Source: Aureimonas ureilytica
GTDB lineage: Bacteria; Pseudomonadota; Alphaproteobacteria; Rhizobiales; Rhizobiaceae
DNA length: 64,000 bases
Assembly (NCBI RefSeq): GCF_001475935.1
Contig: NZ_LDQA01000020.1
Span: 1-64,000 of the forward strand
Direction of reading: 5' to 3'
Part shown: positions 36,841 through 46,259 of the stretch, piece after piece
How the letters are laid out: the number at the start of each line of letters is the position of its first letter
Numbering within the stretch: position 1 is the first letter of the stretch
Program-made: the position numbers and the translations under genes
The notes under the pieces: generated by a model
What the model was told of the DNA's origin: nothing
Databases searched by the model: none
Seen by the model: the letters and a program-made list of their open reading frames with translations, nothing else

Positions 36841-38325
36841 ATGGCGGAAGCCGCGCGCAAATTCGAGGAGGAGCAGCCACTCTATCGGGAGGCCCCCGCG
36901 AATATCGAGGCGGAGCAGGCTCTCCTCGGCGCTATCCTGGTCAACAACGATGCCTATTACATCGTTCATGATTTTCTGAAGCCGGAGCATTTCTACGAGC
37001 CGATCCACAAGGAGATCTTCTCCAAGGCCGGCTCCATGATCCGCATGGGCAAGATCGCGACGCCGATCACGATCAAGACCTTCCTCGCCGCCAACGACCG
37101 CGTCGGCGATATGACCATGGCGCAATATGTCGCCCGCCTCGCAACCGAGGCGACGACGATCATCAATACGAATGATTACGGCCGCGCCATCTACGATCTG
37201 GCCATTCGTCGCTCGCTGATCGGGATCGGCGAGGAGATGGTCAATATCGCCTATGACGCGCCTGTTGATGCCGAGCCGCGCAAGCAGATCGAAGAAGCCG
37301 AACGCGCGCTCTATCAACTGGCCGAGACGGGCCGCTACGATGGCGGCTTCCAGTCCTTCGGCGACGCGATGGCGCAGGCCATCGAAATGGCGGGCGCGGC
37401 CAAGGATCGCGACGGCGGCCTGTCGGGCATTTCCACCGGCATTCGGGAGATGGATCGCCGCCTCGGCGGCTTGCAGCGCTCGGACCTGATCATCCTGGCG
37501 GGTCGCCCCGCCATGGGTAAGACCTCGCTCGTCACCAACATCGCCTTCAACATCGCCTCGGCCTATGAACCGGCGGAGCAGGCCGACGGCTCGCACAAGG
37601 CGAAGAATGGCGGTGTGGTCGCCTTCTTCTCGCTGGAAATGTCGGCCGAGCAGTTGGCGACGCGTATCATTTCCGAGCAGAGCGAGGTGTCCTCCTCCAA
37701 GATCCGGCGCGGCAACATCACGGACGCGGAGTATTCCAAGCTCGTGGCCTGCACCGAGATGATGCAGAAGGCCCCGCTCTATATCGACCAGACGGGCGGC
37801 ATCTCGATCGCCCAGCTGGCCGCCCGCGCGCGTCGCCTCAAGCGCCAGCGCGGTCTCGACGTGATGGTGATCGACTACGTGCAGCTGATGCAGGGTTCAG
37901 CCAAGACGGCCGGCAATCGCGTGCAGGAAATCACCGAAATCACCACGGGCCTGAAGGCTCTGGCGAAGGAACTGGAAGTGCCGATCCTGGCGCTGTCCCA
38001 GCTCTCGCGTCAGGTCGAGTCGCGCGACGACAAGCGCCCGCAGCTTTCGGACCTTCGTGAATCGGGCTCGATCGAGCAGGACGCGGACGTGGTGCTCTTC
38101 GTCTATCGCGACGAATATTACCTGCAGAGCAAGGAGCCCAAGCCCGGCACCGACGACCATATGAAGTGGCAGCAGGAGATGAACGAGGCACGCGGCAAGG
38201 CCGAAGTCATCATCGCCAAGCAGCGCCACGGCCCCACCGGCACGGTGCCGCTCGCCTTCCAGGCGGAGTTCACGAGATTTACGGATCTGGCCGAGGAAAG
38301 CCACATGCCGGAACGGTTCGAATAA
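36841..38325 (+). CDS. dnaB: Replicative DNA helicase DnaB
   Basis: The hexameric 5'-3' helicase of the replication fork; 494 aa from this start. The N-terminal domain (ANIEAEQALLGAILVNNDAYY) is followed by a linker and the RecA-like ATPase with Walker A AGRPAMGKTSL, Walker B VMVIDYVQLM, and the C-terminal arginine-finger region (LSDLRESGSIEQDADVVLFVYR). ATG 36841 is preferred because GGAGA sits eight bases upstream; the in-frame ATG 36826 would add METRR and has no good ribosome-binding site. It is followed 14 bases later by alr. Confidence 0.95.
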   Translation: MAEAARKFEEEQPLYREAPANIEAEQALLGAILVNNDAYYIVHDFLKPEHFYEPIHKEIFSKAGSMIRMGKIATPITIKTFLAANDRVGDMTMAQYVARLATEATTIINTNDYGRAIYDLAIRRSLIGIGEEMVNIAYDAPVDAEPRKQIEEAERALYQLAETGRYDGGFQSFGDAMAQAIEMAGAAKDRDGGLSGISTGIREMDRRLGGLQRSDLIILAGRPAMGKTSLVTNIAFNIASAYEPAEQADGSHKAKNGGVVAFFSLEMSAEQLATRIISEQSEVSSSKIRRGNITDAEYSKLVACTEMMQKAPLYIDQTGGISIAQLAARARRLKRQRGLDVMVIDYVQLMQGSAKTAGNRVQEITEITTGLKALAKELEVPILALSQLSRQVESRDDKRPQLSDLRESGSIEQDADVVLFVYRDEYYLQSKEPKPGTDDHMKWQQEMNEARGKAEVIIAKQRHGPTGTVPLAFQAEFTRFTDLAEESHMPERFE

Positions 38326-38339
38326 GCAGACAGACCTTC

Positions 38340-39482
38340 ATGACGCATCCCATCCTTTCCGCCGTACCCGTCAGCGGACGCGCGCCCTTCGTCACGATCG
38401 ACGGCTGGGCGCTGAAAGCCAATTGGCGCCACATGGCTAATCTGGCGCCGGGCGCGCGCACAGGCGCGGCGGTCAAGGCCAATGGCTATGGTCTGGGCGC
38501 GCCGCTGGTCGCCAAGGCGCTGTTCGCAGCCGGTTGCCGAGAGTTCTTCGTCGCCTGGGCAAGCGAAGGTTTGGAAATCCGACAGGCCTTGGCCAATACG
38601 AACTGCCGCGTCTTCGTGCTTCAGGGAATGGACCGCGAAGCGGCCGAACTTTGCCGCGCGCATCGGCTGATCCCTGTTCTGTCCAGCCGCGAGGATGTCC
38701 GCATCTTCGCCGAGTCTGCCGCAGGCACCCTGCCCGCGCCCGCCGCACTTCAATTCGAGACCGGCATGAACCGGCTGGGCCTTGCCGAGGCCGACGCGCG
38801 GGATGCCCTCACCATCGCGCGTCTCGGCGGCTTCGACGTCGCGCTCGTCATGAGCCACCTTGCCTCGGCCGACGATCCCGCCTCGGAGCAGAACGAGCAG
38901 CAAAGACTGAGCTTTCAGCATCTGGCGGCGCTGTTTCCGCAGGTGGCGCGCTCGCTCGCCAATTCCGGCGGCGTGTTTCTCGGCGCGCCCTATCATTTCG
39001 ACCTGACGCGCCCCGGCATCGCGCTTTACGGCGGTGAAGCGCACCTTGACCCGATGGGCGCGCTGCGCCCCGTGGCGACGCTCTACGCTCGAGTTCTCCA
39101 AGTCCACACGGCCACGGGCGGCGAAGCAGCGGGCTACGGCGCGACGGCGCGGCTTGATCGGGCCACGCGCATCGCGACCGTCGGCATCGGCTATGCCGAC
39201 GGCTATCCCCGCACCGCTTCGGGCGTCACATCCTTGCGAAGCGCCCAACCCGCGCCTGAGATGGCGATCGCTGGCCATCGCGCACCGGTTCTCGGCCGCA
39301 TCTCCATGGACATGACGCTTCTCGACGTCACGAACCTACCGGACGATGCCGTGCAGCCCGGCGATGTCGCGGAGGTTTTCGGCCCGAACATCCCGATCGA
39401 CGAGGTGGCGGCGCGCTGCGGCACGATCTCCTACGAGCTTCTGACCGCGCTGGGCAGCCGCGTGCAGCGCTTCGCGATCTGA
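38340..39482 (+). CDS. alr: Alanine racemase
   Basis: A PLP enzyme that makes D-alanine for peptidoglycan. The 380-aa product has the PLP lysine Lys46 in AAVKANGYGLGA, a TIM-barrel N-terminal domain, and the C-terminal beta domain with catalytic Tyr in VGIGYADGYPR and the LGRISMDMTLLDVT block. ATG 38340 matches the usual start; the frame is open upstream inside dnaB but not conserved. Lies between dnaB and radA, three bases before the latter. Confidence 0.95.
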   Translation: MTHPILSAVPVSGRAPFVTIDGWALKANWRHMANLAPGARTGAAVKANGYGLGAPLVAKALFAAGCREFFVAWASEGLEIRQALANTNCRVFVLQGMDREAAELCRAHRLIPVLSSREDVRIFAESAAGTLPAPAALQFETGMNRLGLAEADARDALTIARLGGFDVALVMSHLASADDPASEQNEQQRLSFQHLAALFPQVARSLANSGGVFLGAPYHFDLTRPGIALYGGEAHLDPMGALRPVATLYARVLQVHTATGGEAAGYGATARLDRATRIATVGIGYADGYPRTASGVTSLRSAQPAPEMAIAGHRAPVLGRISMDMTLLDVTNLPDDAVQPGDVAEVFGPNIPIDEVAARCGTISYELLTALGSRVQRFAI

Positions 39483-39485
39483 CGC

Positions 39486-40874
39486 ATGGCCAAGCTCAAA
39501 ACCTCCTTCATCTGCCAGAACTGCGGCTCGGTCTATTCCCGCTGGATGGGCAAGTGCGAAGCCTGCGGCGAGTGGAACACGATCGTAGAGGAGAGCGACA
39601 CGGGTGGCATCGGCGGCGGGCCGATGAAGTCGCGCCGCAAGGGCCGCCCGGCGACCCTCCTCCCGCTGTCGGGCGACATGGAGGAGGCGCCGCGCATCAT
39701 CTCCGGGATTGCGGAACTCGACCGCGTGACGGGCGGCGGCTTCGTGCGCGGCTCGGCGCTGCTGGTCGGCGGCGATCCCGGCATCGGCAAATCGACGCTC
39801 CTGATGCAGGCGGCGGCGGCGCTGGCGCGCGGCGGTCACCGCGTCGTCTATGTCTCGGGCGAAGAGGCGGTGGCGCAGGTGCGCCTGCGCGCGCAGCGCT
39901 TGAAGGCCGGCGACACGAGCGTCCAGCTTCTGGCCGAAACCAATATCGAGGACATCCTGGCGACCCTTGCGCAGGACAAGCGCCCGGACCTCGTGATCAT
40001 CGATTCGATCCAGACCGTCTGGACCGACATGGCGGAGTCCGCGCCGGGCACGGTGACGCAGGTGCGCGCAGGGAGTCAGGCGCTGATCCGCTACGCCAAG
40101 TCGAGCGGCGCGACGGTGATCCTGGTCGGCCATGTCACAAAGGAAGGCCAGATCGCCGGACCCCGCGTGGTCGAGCATATGGTGGACGCGGTTCTCTATT
40201 TCGAAGGCGAAGGCGGACACCACTATCGCATTATGCGTACGGTGAAGAATCGCTTCGGGCCGACCGACGAGATCGGCGTGTTCGAAATGGGCGATGCGGG
40301 CCTGCGCGAAGTGGCCAACCCGTCCGAACTCTTTCTGGGCGAGCGCAATGGCAAATCGCCCGGCGCAGCCGTCTTTGCCGGCATGGAGGGCACGCGGCCG
40401 GTGCTGGTGGAAATCCAGGCTCTGGTCGCACCCTCGCCGCTCGGAACGCCGCGCCGCTCGGTCATCGGCTGGGACACGCCGCGCCTCGCCATGGTGCTGG
40501 CGGTGCTCGAAGCCCATTGCGGGGTCCGGCTCGGGCAGCATGACGTCTATTTGAACGTCGCGGGCGGCTATCGCATTCGCGAGCCGGCGGCCGATCTCGC
40601 GGTCGCTGCCGCCCTCGTCTCGTCCCTGTCGAACCGGCCGCTTCCGGCCGACAGCGTCTTCTTCGGCGAGATCAGCCTATCGGGCTCGGTGCGGCCGGTG
40701 TCCCACGCGGGCCAGCGGGTCAAGGAAGCGGAGAAGCTCGGCTTCCGGACCGCGATCCTGCCGTCATCCTCGGCCGATCTGCCCAAGCAGCGCGACGTCA
40801 AAGCGCTCGAAATCGAGACGCTTCCCCATCTCGTGGCCGAAGTCGCGGGCCGCCAAATCGAAGACGACACTTGA
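39486..40874 (+). CDS. radA: DNA repair protein RadA
   Basis: A RecA-like branch-migration factor in recombinational repair. The 462-aa product has a C4 zinc finger (ICQNCG and CEACGEW, residues 9-32), Walker A GGDPGIGKSTL (about 95-105), the RadA-specific KNRFG motif (TVKNRFGPTDEIGVFEM near 250) and a C-terminal Lon-like domain (SPLGTPRRSVIGWD, VNVAGG-type NVAGGYRIREPAADLAVA). Only three bases separate it from alr. Confidence 0.96.
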   Translation: MAKLKTSFICQNCGSVYSRWMGKCEACGEWNTIVEESDTGGIGGGPMKSRRKGRPATLLPLSGDMEEAPRIISGIAELDRVTGGGFVRGSALLVGGDPGIGKSTLLMQAAAALARGGHRVVYVSGEEAVAQVRLRAQRLKAGDTSVQLLAETNIEDILATLAQDKRPDLVIIDSIQTVWTDMAESAPGTVTQVRAGSQALIRYAKSSGATVILVGHVTKEGQIAGPRVVEHMVDAVLYFEGEGGHHYRIMRTVKNRFGPTDEIGVFEMGDAGLREVANPSELFLGERNGKSPGAAVFAGMEGTRPVLVEIQALVAPSPLGTPRRSVIGWDTPRLAMVLAVLEAHCGVRLGQHDVYLNVAGGYRIREPAADLAVAAALVSSLSNRPLPADSVFFGEISLSGSVRPVSHAGQRVKEAEKLGFRTAILPSSSADLPKQRDVKALEIETLPHLVAEVAGRQIEDDT

Positions 40875-40953
40875 TTTTCAGCGCCATCACACGGCAAAGA
40901 ACTCGGATCGGGCGCTGAGCCGCCAAACACGGCCCGCCGAAGGCACGGAATCC

Positions 40954-41598
40954 ATGACCCTGACGCTCCTCGATGCGATCCTCGTCGCCATCATGCTCGT
41001 TTCGGCGCTGCTCGCCATGGTGCGCGGCTTCTCGCGCGAAGTGCTTTCGGTGCTGAGCTGGGTGGCCGCCGCCGCTGCGGCCTTCTTCTTCTACAAGAAG
41101 CTCACCCCCTTCGCCCTGCAATATATTCACAACGAGAAGGTCGCGATGGCCGCCTCGGCCGCCGGCATCTTCTTCCTGACGCTGCTGATCGTTTCGTTCA
41201 TCACGCTCAAGATCGCCGACTTCATTATCGACAGCCGCATCGGCGCGCTCGACCGCACGCTCGGCTTCCTGTTCGGCGCGGCGCGCGGCCTCCTCCTCGT
41301 TGTGGTCGCCATGGTGTTCTTCAACTGGCTGACGCCGCCCGACAGCGGCAACCAGCCGGTCTGGGTCACGCAGGCGCGCTCCAAGCCCATGCTGGACGAA
41401 CTCGGTGCCAAGCTCGTCGCCGCGCTGCCCGACAATCCCGAGGCAACGATCCGCCAACGCTTCCAGGGTGGTCAGGCGACCCAGACGCCGGCCGGCGGCG
41501 CGGCGCAGGACAATGGTTCTGCCTCGGATCAGCCGGCTTCGATCGAAGACGCGATCCAGCAGAACGAGGAACAGCCGGCCGAAGCGCCGGCCAACTGA
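40954..41598 (+). CDS. CvpA family membrane protein
   Basis: A 214-aa protein with four TM segments at about 3-25, 30-47, 64-90 and 103-125, starting LTLLDAILVAIMLVSALLAMVRGFSREVLSVLSW, the CvpA family look. E. coli CvpA is needed for colicin V production and purF expression context, but its molecular function is unsettled. The C-terminal ~70 residues are a soluble Gln/Ala/Asn-rich tail. The position immediately before purF is conserved in proteobacteria. A terminator (41639-41667) divides it from purF. Confidence 0.9.
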   Translation: MTLTLLDAILVAIMLVSALLAMVRGFSREVLSVLSWVAAAAAAFFFYKKLTPFALQYIHNEKVAMAASAAGIFFLTLLIVSFITLKIADFIIDSRIGALDRTLGFLFGAARGLLLVVVAMVFFNWLTPPDSGNQPVWVTQARSKPMLDELGAKLVAALPDNPEATIRQRFQGGQATQTPAGGAAQDNGSASDQPASIEDAIQQNEEQPAEAPAN

Positions 41599-41638
41599 GA
41601 GGACCTGGGCCCGGCCCATCCTCCCCCTTGAAAGAATT

Positions 41639-41667
41639 GGCTCGGAGCTTAGTGCTCCGGGCCTTTT
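41639..41667 (+). terminator. Intrinsic terminator between cvpA and purF
   Basis: GGCTCGGAGC and GCTCCGGGCC pair over 10 bp with one G-T wobble and loop TTAGT, then TTTT. The purF promoter would lie between here and 41757. Confidence 0.8.
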
Positions 41668-41757
41668 AGGTTTTTCATTCGTGTTTCATCAGCCGAACCC
41701 TTATATGACAATTGGGGGAGCGATGATCGGGACGGCGTGCAGGGAAAGTTCGAGCGC

Positions 41758-43209
41758 ATGGACGAGACACCTTTCGACGACGACAGCCTGCACGAAGAGT
41801 GCGGCGTGTTCGGCATTTTCGGCCGCGCGGACGCAGCCGCGCTCGTCACGCTCGGGCTGCATTCGCTCCAGCACCGTGGTCAGGAAGCCGCCGGCATCGT
41901 GTCGTTCGATGGCAAGCAGTTCCATGTCGAGCGCCATGCCGGTCTGATCGGCGACACGTTCACCAAGCAATCCGTTCTGGAACGCCTGCCGGGCGAAGCG
42001 GCCATCGGCCACACGCGCTACGCGACGACGGGCGGCGGCGGCCTGCGCAACGTCCAGCCCTTCTTCGCCGAACTCTCGGCGGGCGGCTTCGCGGTCGCGC
42101 ATAACGGCAATCTCACCAACGCCCTCACCGTGCAGCGCGAGTTGCAGCGGCGCGGCTCGATCTTTTCCTCCACGTCGGACACGGAAACGATCCTGCATCT
42201 CGTCGCGACGAGCGGCGCGCGGCACTTCAACGACAAGCTGATCGACGCGCTGTCGCGGCTCGAAGGCGCCTTCTCGCTCGTCGGCATGGCGCCCGGCCGC
42301 ATGATCGGCGTGCGCGATCCGCTCGGCATTCGCCCGCTCGTCTTGGGCGAGCTGGAAGGCTCGCTGATTCTCGCCTCCGAGACCTGCGCGCTGGACATTA
42401 TCGGCGCCGATTTCGTTCGCGACATTCAGCCCGGCGAGATGGTGACCATCACCGACAGCGGCATCGAGTCGGCCTTTCCCTTCCAGGCGCGTCGCTCGCG
42501 CTTCTGTATCTTCGAATATGTTTATTTCGCCCGACCCGACTCGAATGTCGAAGGGCGCAATGTCTATGAAATCCGTAAGCGCATCGGCGCGGAACTGGCG
42601 CGCGAGAGCAAGGAAATGGGCGATATCGTCGTGCCCGTTCCCGATTCCGGCGTGCCCGCCGCCATCGGCTACGCGCAGGAAGCCAAGCTTCCCTTCGAGC
42701 TCGGCATCATCCGCAATCACTATGTCGGCCGCACGTTCATCCAGCCGACCGACTCGATCCGCCACATGGGCGTCAAACTCAAGCACAATGCCAACCGCTC
42801 GATGATCGAGGGCAAGCGTGTGATTCTCGTGGACGATTCGATCGTTCGCGGCACCACCTCGCAGAAGATCGTCCAGATGGTTCGAGAGGCCGGCGCGGTG
42901 GAAGTCCACATGCGCATCGCATCGCCGCCGACGCGCGCCTCCTGCTTCTACGGCGTCGATACGCCGGAGAAGTCGAAGCTTCTGGCGTCGCGCATGACGA
43001 TCGAGGAAATGCGCGATTATATCCAGGTCGACAGCCTCGGCTTCGTGAGCATCGACGGCTTGTACCGCGCGTCCTTCGAGCCGGAGCGCAACCCGCACGC
43101 GCCGCAGTTCTGCGACGCCTGCTTCACGGGCGATTACCCGACGGCGCTGACCGATTTCGACGGCGCCGACAATGTGCGCCAGCTCTCCATGCTGGGCGGC
43201 AACGGCTAA
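41758..43209 (+). CDS. purF: Amidophosphoribosyltransferase
   Basis: The first committed enzyme of purine synthesis, making phosphoribosylamine from PRPP and glutamine. The 483-aa precursor has a 14-residue propeptide (MDETPFDDDSLHEE) removed to expose Cys15 (CGVFGIFG) as the N-terminal nucleophile. The PRPP loop is VILVDDSIVRGTT. Cys in ASCFYGVDTP and in CDACFTGDYP match the Fe-S-cluster form of Bacillus-type PurF. ATG 41758 is chosen over GTG 41737 for AGGGAAAG nine bases upstream and propeptide length. Confidence 0.96.
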   Translation: MDETPFDDDSLHEECGVFGIFGRADAAALVTLGLHSLQHRGQEAAGIVSFDGKQFHVERHAGLIGDTFTKQSVLERLPGEAAIGHTRYATTGGGGLRNVQPFFAELSAGGFAVAHNGNLTNALTVQRELQRRGSIFSSTSDTETILHLVATSGARHFNDKLIDALSRLEGAFSLVGMAPGRMIGVRDPLGIRPLVLGELEGSLILASETCALDIIGADFVRDIQPGEMVTITDSGIESAFPFQARRSRFCIFEYVYFARPDSNVEGRNVYEIRKRIGAELARESKEMGDIVVPVPDSGVPAAIGYAQEAKLPFELGIIRNHYVGRTFIQPTDSIRHMGVKLKHNANRSMIEGKRVILVDDSIVRGTTSQKIVQMVREAGAVEVHMRIASPPTRASCFYGVDTPEKSKLLASRMTIEEMRDYIQVDSLGFVSIDGLYRASFEPERNPHAPQFCDACFTGDYPTALTDFDGADNVRQLSMLGGNG

Positions 43210-43240
43210 GCCGGGTTCAAACACGCCGCGCCATCCGCTA

Positions 43241-43268
43241 GACAGACCGCCGAACGAGGCGGTCTGTC
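43241..43268 (+). terminator. Hairpin between purF and the SDR gene
   Basis: A perfect 11-bp stem, GACAGACCGCC and GGCGGTCTGTC, with loop GAACGA. There is no T-run, so it could be a weak terminator or an mRNA 3'-end stabiliser. Confidence 0.55.
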
Positions 43269-43298
43269 GGCTGCCTTCGCAATGGGAGGCTTCAGGAT

Positions 43299-44039
43299 AT
43301 GGCTCGTCAACTCGAAGGGCGCGTCGCGCTCGTCACGGGCGCATCGCGCGGCATCGGCTATCAACTCTCGAAGCTTTTGGCGGCTGAAGGCGCGCATGTC
43401 ATTGCCGTGGCCCGCACGGTCGGCGGGTTGGAAGACCTCGACGACGAAATCAAGGCCGCCGGCGGCTCCGCGACGCTCGTGCCTCTCGACCTCACCGACA
43501 TGGCCGGGATCGATCGCCTGGGCGGCGCGATCCACGAGCGCTGGGGCAAGCTCGATGTGCTCGTCGCCAATGCCGGCGTGCTCGGTATTCTCGCTCCGAT
43601 CGGCCATATCGAAGCAAAGACCTTCGAAAAGACGATGAACGTCAACGTGACGTCCACCTGGCGCGTCATCCGCTCGGTCGACCCGCTCCTGCGCCTGTCG
43701 GATGCGGGACGCGCCATCGTCCTGTCATCCGGAGCGGCGCATTCCTGCAAGGCTTTCTGGGGGCTCTACGCGGCCACCAAGGCAGCCGAAGAGGCTCTGG
43801 TGCGCTCCTGGGCAAACGAAACGGTGAACACACCGCTGCGCGTCAATTCCGTCAATCCCGGTGGCACGCGCACGGCCATGCGCGCACAGGCGCTGCCGGG
43901 TGAAGATCCGGCCACCCTGCCCTCGCCGGCCGAGGTCGCCGCGAAAATTCTGCCGCTGGCGTTCCCAAGTCTCACGGAGACCGGCCGGCTCTTCGACGTG
44001 CGCAAGAACCGCTTCCTCTCCTATCGCGACCCGGAGTGA
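43299..44039 (+). CDS. Short-chain dehydrogenase/reductase
   Basis: A 246-aa NAD(P)-dependent SDR. Rossmann motif VTGASRGIGYQL (about 13-24), NAG in VANAGVLG, catalytic Ser in IVLSSGAAHS and Tyr/Lys in YAATKAAEEAL. Ends in an RKNRFLSYRDPE tail. The substrate is unknown; linkage to purF is common in rhizobia but has no known metabolic reason. GGGAGG at 43284-43289 gives a clear start. Confidence 0.9.
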   Translation: MARQLEGRVALVTGASRGIGYQLSKLLAAEGAHVIAVARTVGGLEDLDDEIKAAGGSATLVPLDLTDMAGIDRLGGAIHERWGKLDVLVANAGVLGILAPIGHIEAKTFEKTMNVNVTSTWRVIRSVDPLLRLSDAGRAIVLSSGAAHSCKAFWGLYAATKAAEEALVRSWANETVNTPLRVNSVNPGGTRTAMRAQALPGEDPATLPSPAEVAAKILPLAFPSLTETGRLFDVRKNRFLSYRDPE

Positions 44040-44047
44040 AACAGGCC

Positions 44048-44076
44048 GGCATTGGCGGCTCCGGGCCGCCAATGCC
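44048..44076. terminator. Bidirectional terminator between convergent genes
   Basis: A perfect 12-bp stem, GGCATTGGCGGC and GCCGCCAATGCC, with loop TCCGG, lying exactly between the SDR stop and the stop of the minus-strand PNPOx-like gene. Confidence 0.78.
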
Positions 44077-44078
44077 TG

Positions 44079-44633
44079 TCAGCTTTCCACGAAGCCGGTC
44101 GGAAGTCCGTCCATGCTCAGGAGGTTCTTTTCCTGGCGATAGGCGCGCAGGCCCTCCTCGCCCTTTGCCTCGGCCCATCGATCCAGCGTCGGACGCTCGC
44201 CCGCTGGCTCGAACAAGGGCACCTTGAAGCCGCAGGACGTCTGCACGAGGTCGATGTCGAGAAACACGATCTGCCGCGCGCCGAGCGGCTCTTCGCTCGC
44301 ATAATGCGCGTCGAGAAAGGCGCGATAATCGGGTGAGCCGCGAAAGGCGACGCGGCCCTGGCCATAGAGACGCAGGATCAGGGGAGCGCCTTCGAAGGCG
44401 CAGAACATGATGGTCAGGCGACCGTCCACGCGTAGGTGCGCAGCCGTCTCGCTCCCCGAACCCGTGAGGTCGAGATAGGCCACGGAATTGGACCCGAGCC
44501 GATGGAAATGGTCGGTCGGCCGAGGCGAGATGTTGATGCGCGTTCCCTCGGCCGCGCTCGCGGTGAAGAAGATCTTCTGCGCATCGATAAAGCCGGCCAA
44601 GCGCTCATCGATCTCGGAAAACTGCTTGGCCAT
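44079..44633 (-). CDS. Pyridoxamine 5'-phosphate oxidase-like flavin protein
   Basis: A 184-aa protein with the split-barrel FMN-binding fold: FIDAQKIFFTASAAEGTRINISPRP at the start of the barrel, VAYLDLTGSGSETAAHL, and GRLTIMFCAFEGAPLILRLYGQGRV. True PdxH C-terminal signature residues are not evident, so it is likely a general FMN/F420-type split-barrel reductase rather than PLP synthase. It lies 12 bases after pssA on the same strand and could be the last gene of psd-pssA. Confidence 0.83.
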   Translation of the reverse strand: MAKQFSEIDERLAGFIDAQKIFFTASAAEGTRINISPRPTDHFHRLGSNSVAYLDLTGSGSETAAHLRVDGRLTIMFCAFEGAPLILRLYGQGRVAFRGSPDYRAFLDAHYASEEPLGARQIVFLDIDLVQTSCGFKVPLFEPAGERPTLDRWAEAKGEEGLRAYRQEKNLLSMDGLPTGFVES

Positions 44634-44645
44634 GATGATGATGCC

Positions 44646-45446
44646 TCAGACGGATTGGGCGTGATGGGCCGCGTCCTGGCGCCTGTAGGAGCGGACCGAA
44701 AACGGGATCGATGCGTAATAGGCGAGCGCGGAGATGGTGAGCGTTTCCCAGAAGAAGCTGAGAAGCAGGCCGATATAGAGAACGACGATCAGCACGATCC
44801 AGACGAAATGGTCCCGCCGGACAGGGAGGCCGATCGTCTTGCCGGAAAAGGTCGGGATGCGGCTCGCCATCAGAAGACCGACGCAGACCAGATAAATGGA
44901 TGCGAAAGCGCCGGAGACCTCCGGTACGTTGAGATTGCCGGCAAAGCTCAGGTAAACCGGGAACAGGGCCAGCCCCGCCCCTGCCGGCGAGGGTACGCCA
45001 GTGAAATAGGCGCTTTTCCAGGCCGGGCGGTTCGGCTCGTCCAGCATCGTGTTGAAGCGCGCCAAGCGCAGCGCGCAGCCCGCGATGTAGAGAAGCGCCG
45101 CGATCCAGCCGATCGAGCCGACCGCATGGAGCGAATGCGCGTAGAGAAGCAGTGCGGGTGCGACGCCGAAATTCACGATGTCGGCGAGTGAATCCATTTC
45201 CGCCCCGAAACGGCTCTGTCCGTTGACGAGGCGGGCGATGCGCCCGTCAATCCCGTCCAGAAAAGCCGCGCCGAGCACGAGCCCGACAGCGAGTTCGAAG
45301 CGACCTTCGAAGGCGAAGCGAATGCCCGTCACGCCCGCGCAGATCGACAGGATCGTGATGAGGTTCGGCAGAACCTGACGGAAGGTGACGCGCGCGGCGG
45401 GCTGGCGCGGTGTGGCGGGATCGCTGGGCGGAGGCGCGGCGCTCAT
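44646..45446 (-). CDS. pssA: CDP-diacylglycerol--serine O-phosphatidyltransferase
   Basis: Makes phosphatidylserine, the precursor of phosphatidylethanolamine. The 266-aa integral membrane protein carries the CDP-alcohol phosphotransferase motif DGIDGRIARL...GAEMDSLADIVNFG (about residues 63-87) and about seven hydrophobic segments. It begins three bases after the psd stop, matching the two consecutive steps of PE synthesis. This is the membrane type II PssA of alphaproteobacteria and Bacillus, not the E. coli peripheral type. Confidence 0.94.
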   Translation of the reverse strand: MSAAPPPSDPATPRQPAARVTFRQVLPNLITILSICAGVTGIRFAFEGRFELAVGLVLGAAFLDGIDGRIARLVNGQSRFGAEMDSLADIVNFGVAPALLLYAHSLHAVGSIGWIAALLYIAGCALRLARFNTMLDEPNRPAWKSAYFTGVPSPAGAGLALFPVYLSFAGNLNVPEVSGAFASIYLVCVGLLMASRIPTFSGKTIGLPVRRDHFVWIVLIVVLYIGLLLSFFWETLTISALAYYASIPFSVRSYRRQDAAHHAQSV

Positions 45447-45449
45447 GGA

Positions 45450-46148
45450 TCAGTCCTTGCGCCAGGAGACGTGGGGGGCGTTCACGGCAAATTCCGCGAT
45501 CACGGTTTCACCCGCAATGGCCGTCTGCCCTTCGGCGACACGCGCCACCGTGCCATCCGGGAGATAGACGTCGAGGCGCGAGCCGAAGCGGATCAGGCCG
45601 AAGCGCTCGCCGGCTTCCAGATGGTCGCCCGTGCGCGAGAAGACGATGATGCGGCGTGCGATCGCGCCCGCGATCTGCACGACGCCGACCTCGCCGCGCG
45701 GGTTCTCGATCACCATGGAAGAGCGCTCGTTCACCTCGCTCGCCTTGTCCAGCTCGGCATTGGCGAACTTGCCTTCCTTATAGGCGATGCGCGCGATGCG
45801 CCCGCGCGCCGGGGCGCGGTTCACATGGCAGTTGAAGACATTCATGAAGATCGACACGCGCAGCAGCGGCTCGTCTCCGAGGCCGAGTTCGGCCGGGGGC
45901 ACCACATGGCCGACCAGCGACACGCGCCCATCCGCCGGACTCACCACAAGGTGATCGGCAACGGGCGTCACGCGCTCGGGATCGCGGAAGAAATAGGCGC
46001 ACCAGAGGGTCAGCACGAGCCCGACCCAGAACAGCGGCTGCCAGAGGAGCCCAAGAAGCAGAGCGGCGACGAAGAACCCGGCGATGAAAGGATAGCCCGC
46101 CCGGTGAATCGGCACCAAGGCGTTTCGGATCGAGGCGATCATGTCCAT
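45450..46148 (-). CDS. psd: Phosphatidylserine decarboxylase proenzyme
   Basis: Decarboxylates phosphatidylserine to phosphatidylethanolamine with a pyruvoyl group. The 232-aa short form has a membrane helix near residues 20-55 ([16 protein letters not shown]), [16 protein letters not shown] in the core, and the self-cleavage site Gly189-Ser190 ([12 protein letters not shown]). ATG 46148 gives the standard short-form length; ATG 46142 is also possible. Forms an operon with pssA. Confidence 0.94.
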   Translation of the reverse strand: MDMIASIRNALVPIHRAGYPFIAGFFVAALLLGLLWQPLFWVGLVLTLWCAYFFRDPERVTPVADHLVVSPADGRVSLVGHVVPPAELGLGDEPLLRVSIFMNVFNCHVNRAPARGRIARIAYKEGKFANAELDKASEVNERSSMVIENPRGEVGVVQIAGAIARRIIVFSRTGDHLEAGERFGLIRFGSRLDVYLPDGTVARVAEGQTAIAGETVIAEFAVNAPHVSWRKD

Positions 46149-46259
46149 CGGGGCATTGGTCCTTCGTGGGGTATCGTGGCCGCGATTTCGCAGCCATCGG
46201 GACACGACACATAGGGAGAAACGCGCCCGCGCTCAACGTTGGCGCGCGAGCTTATGATC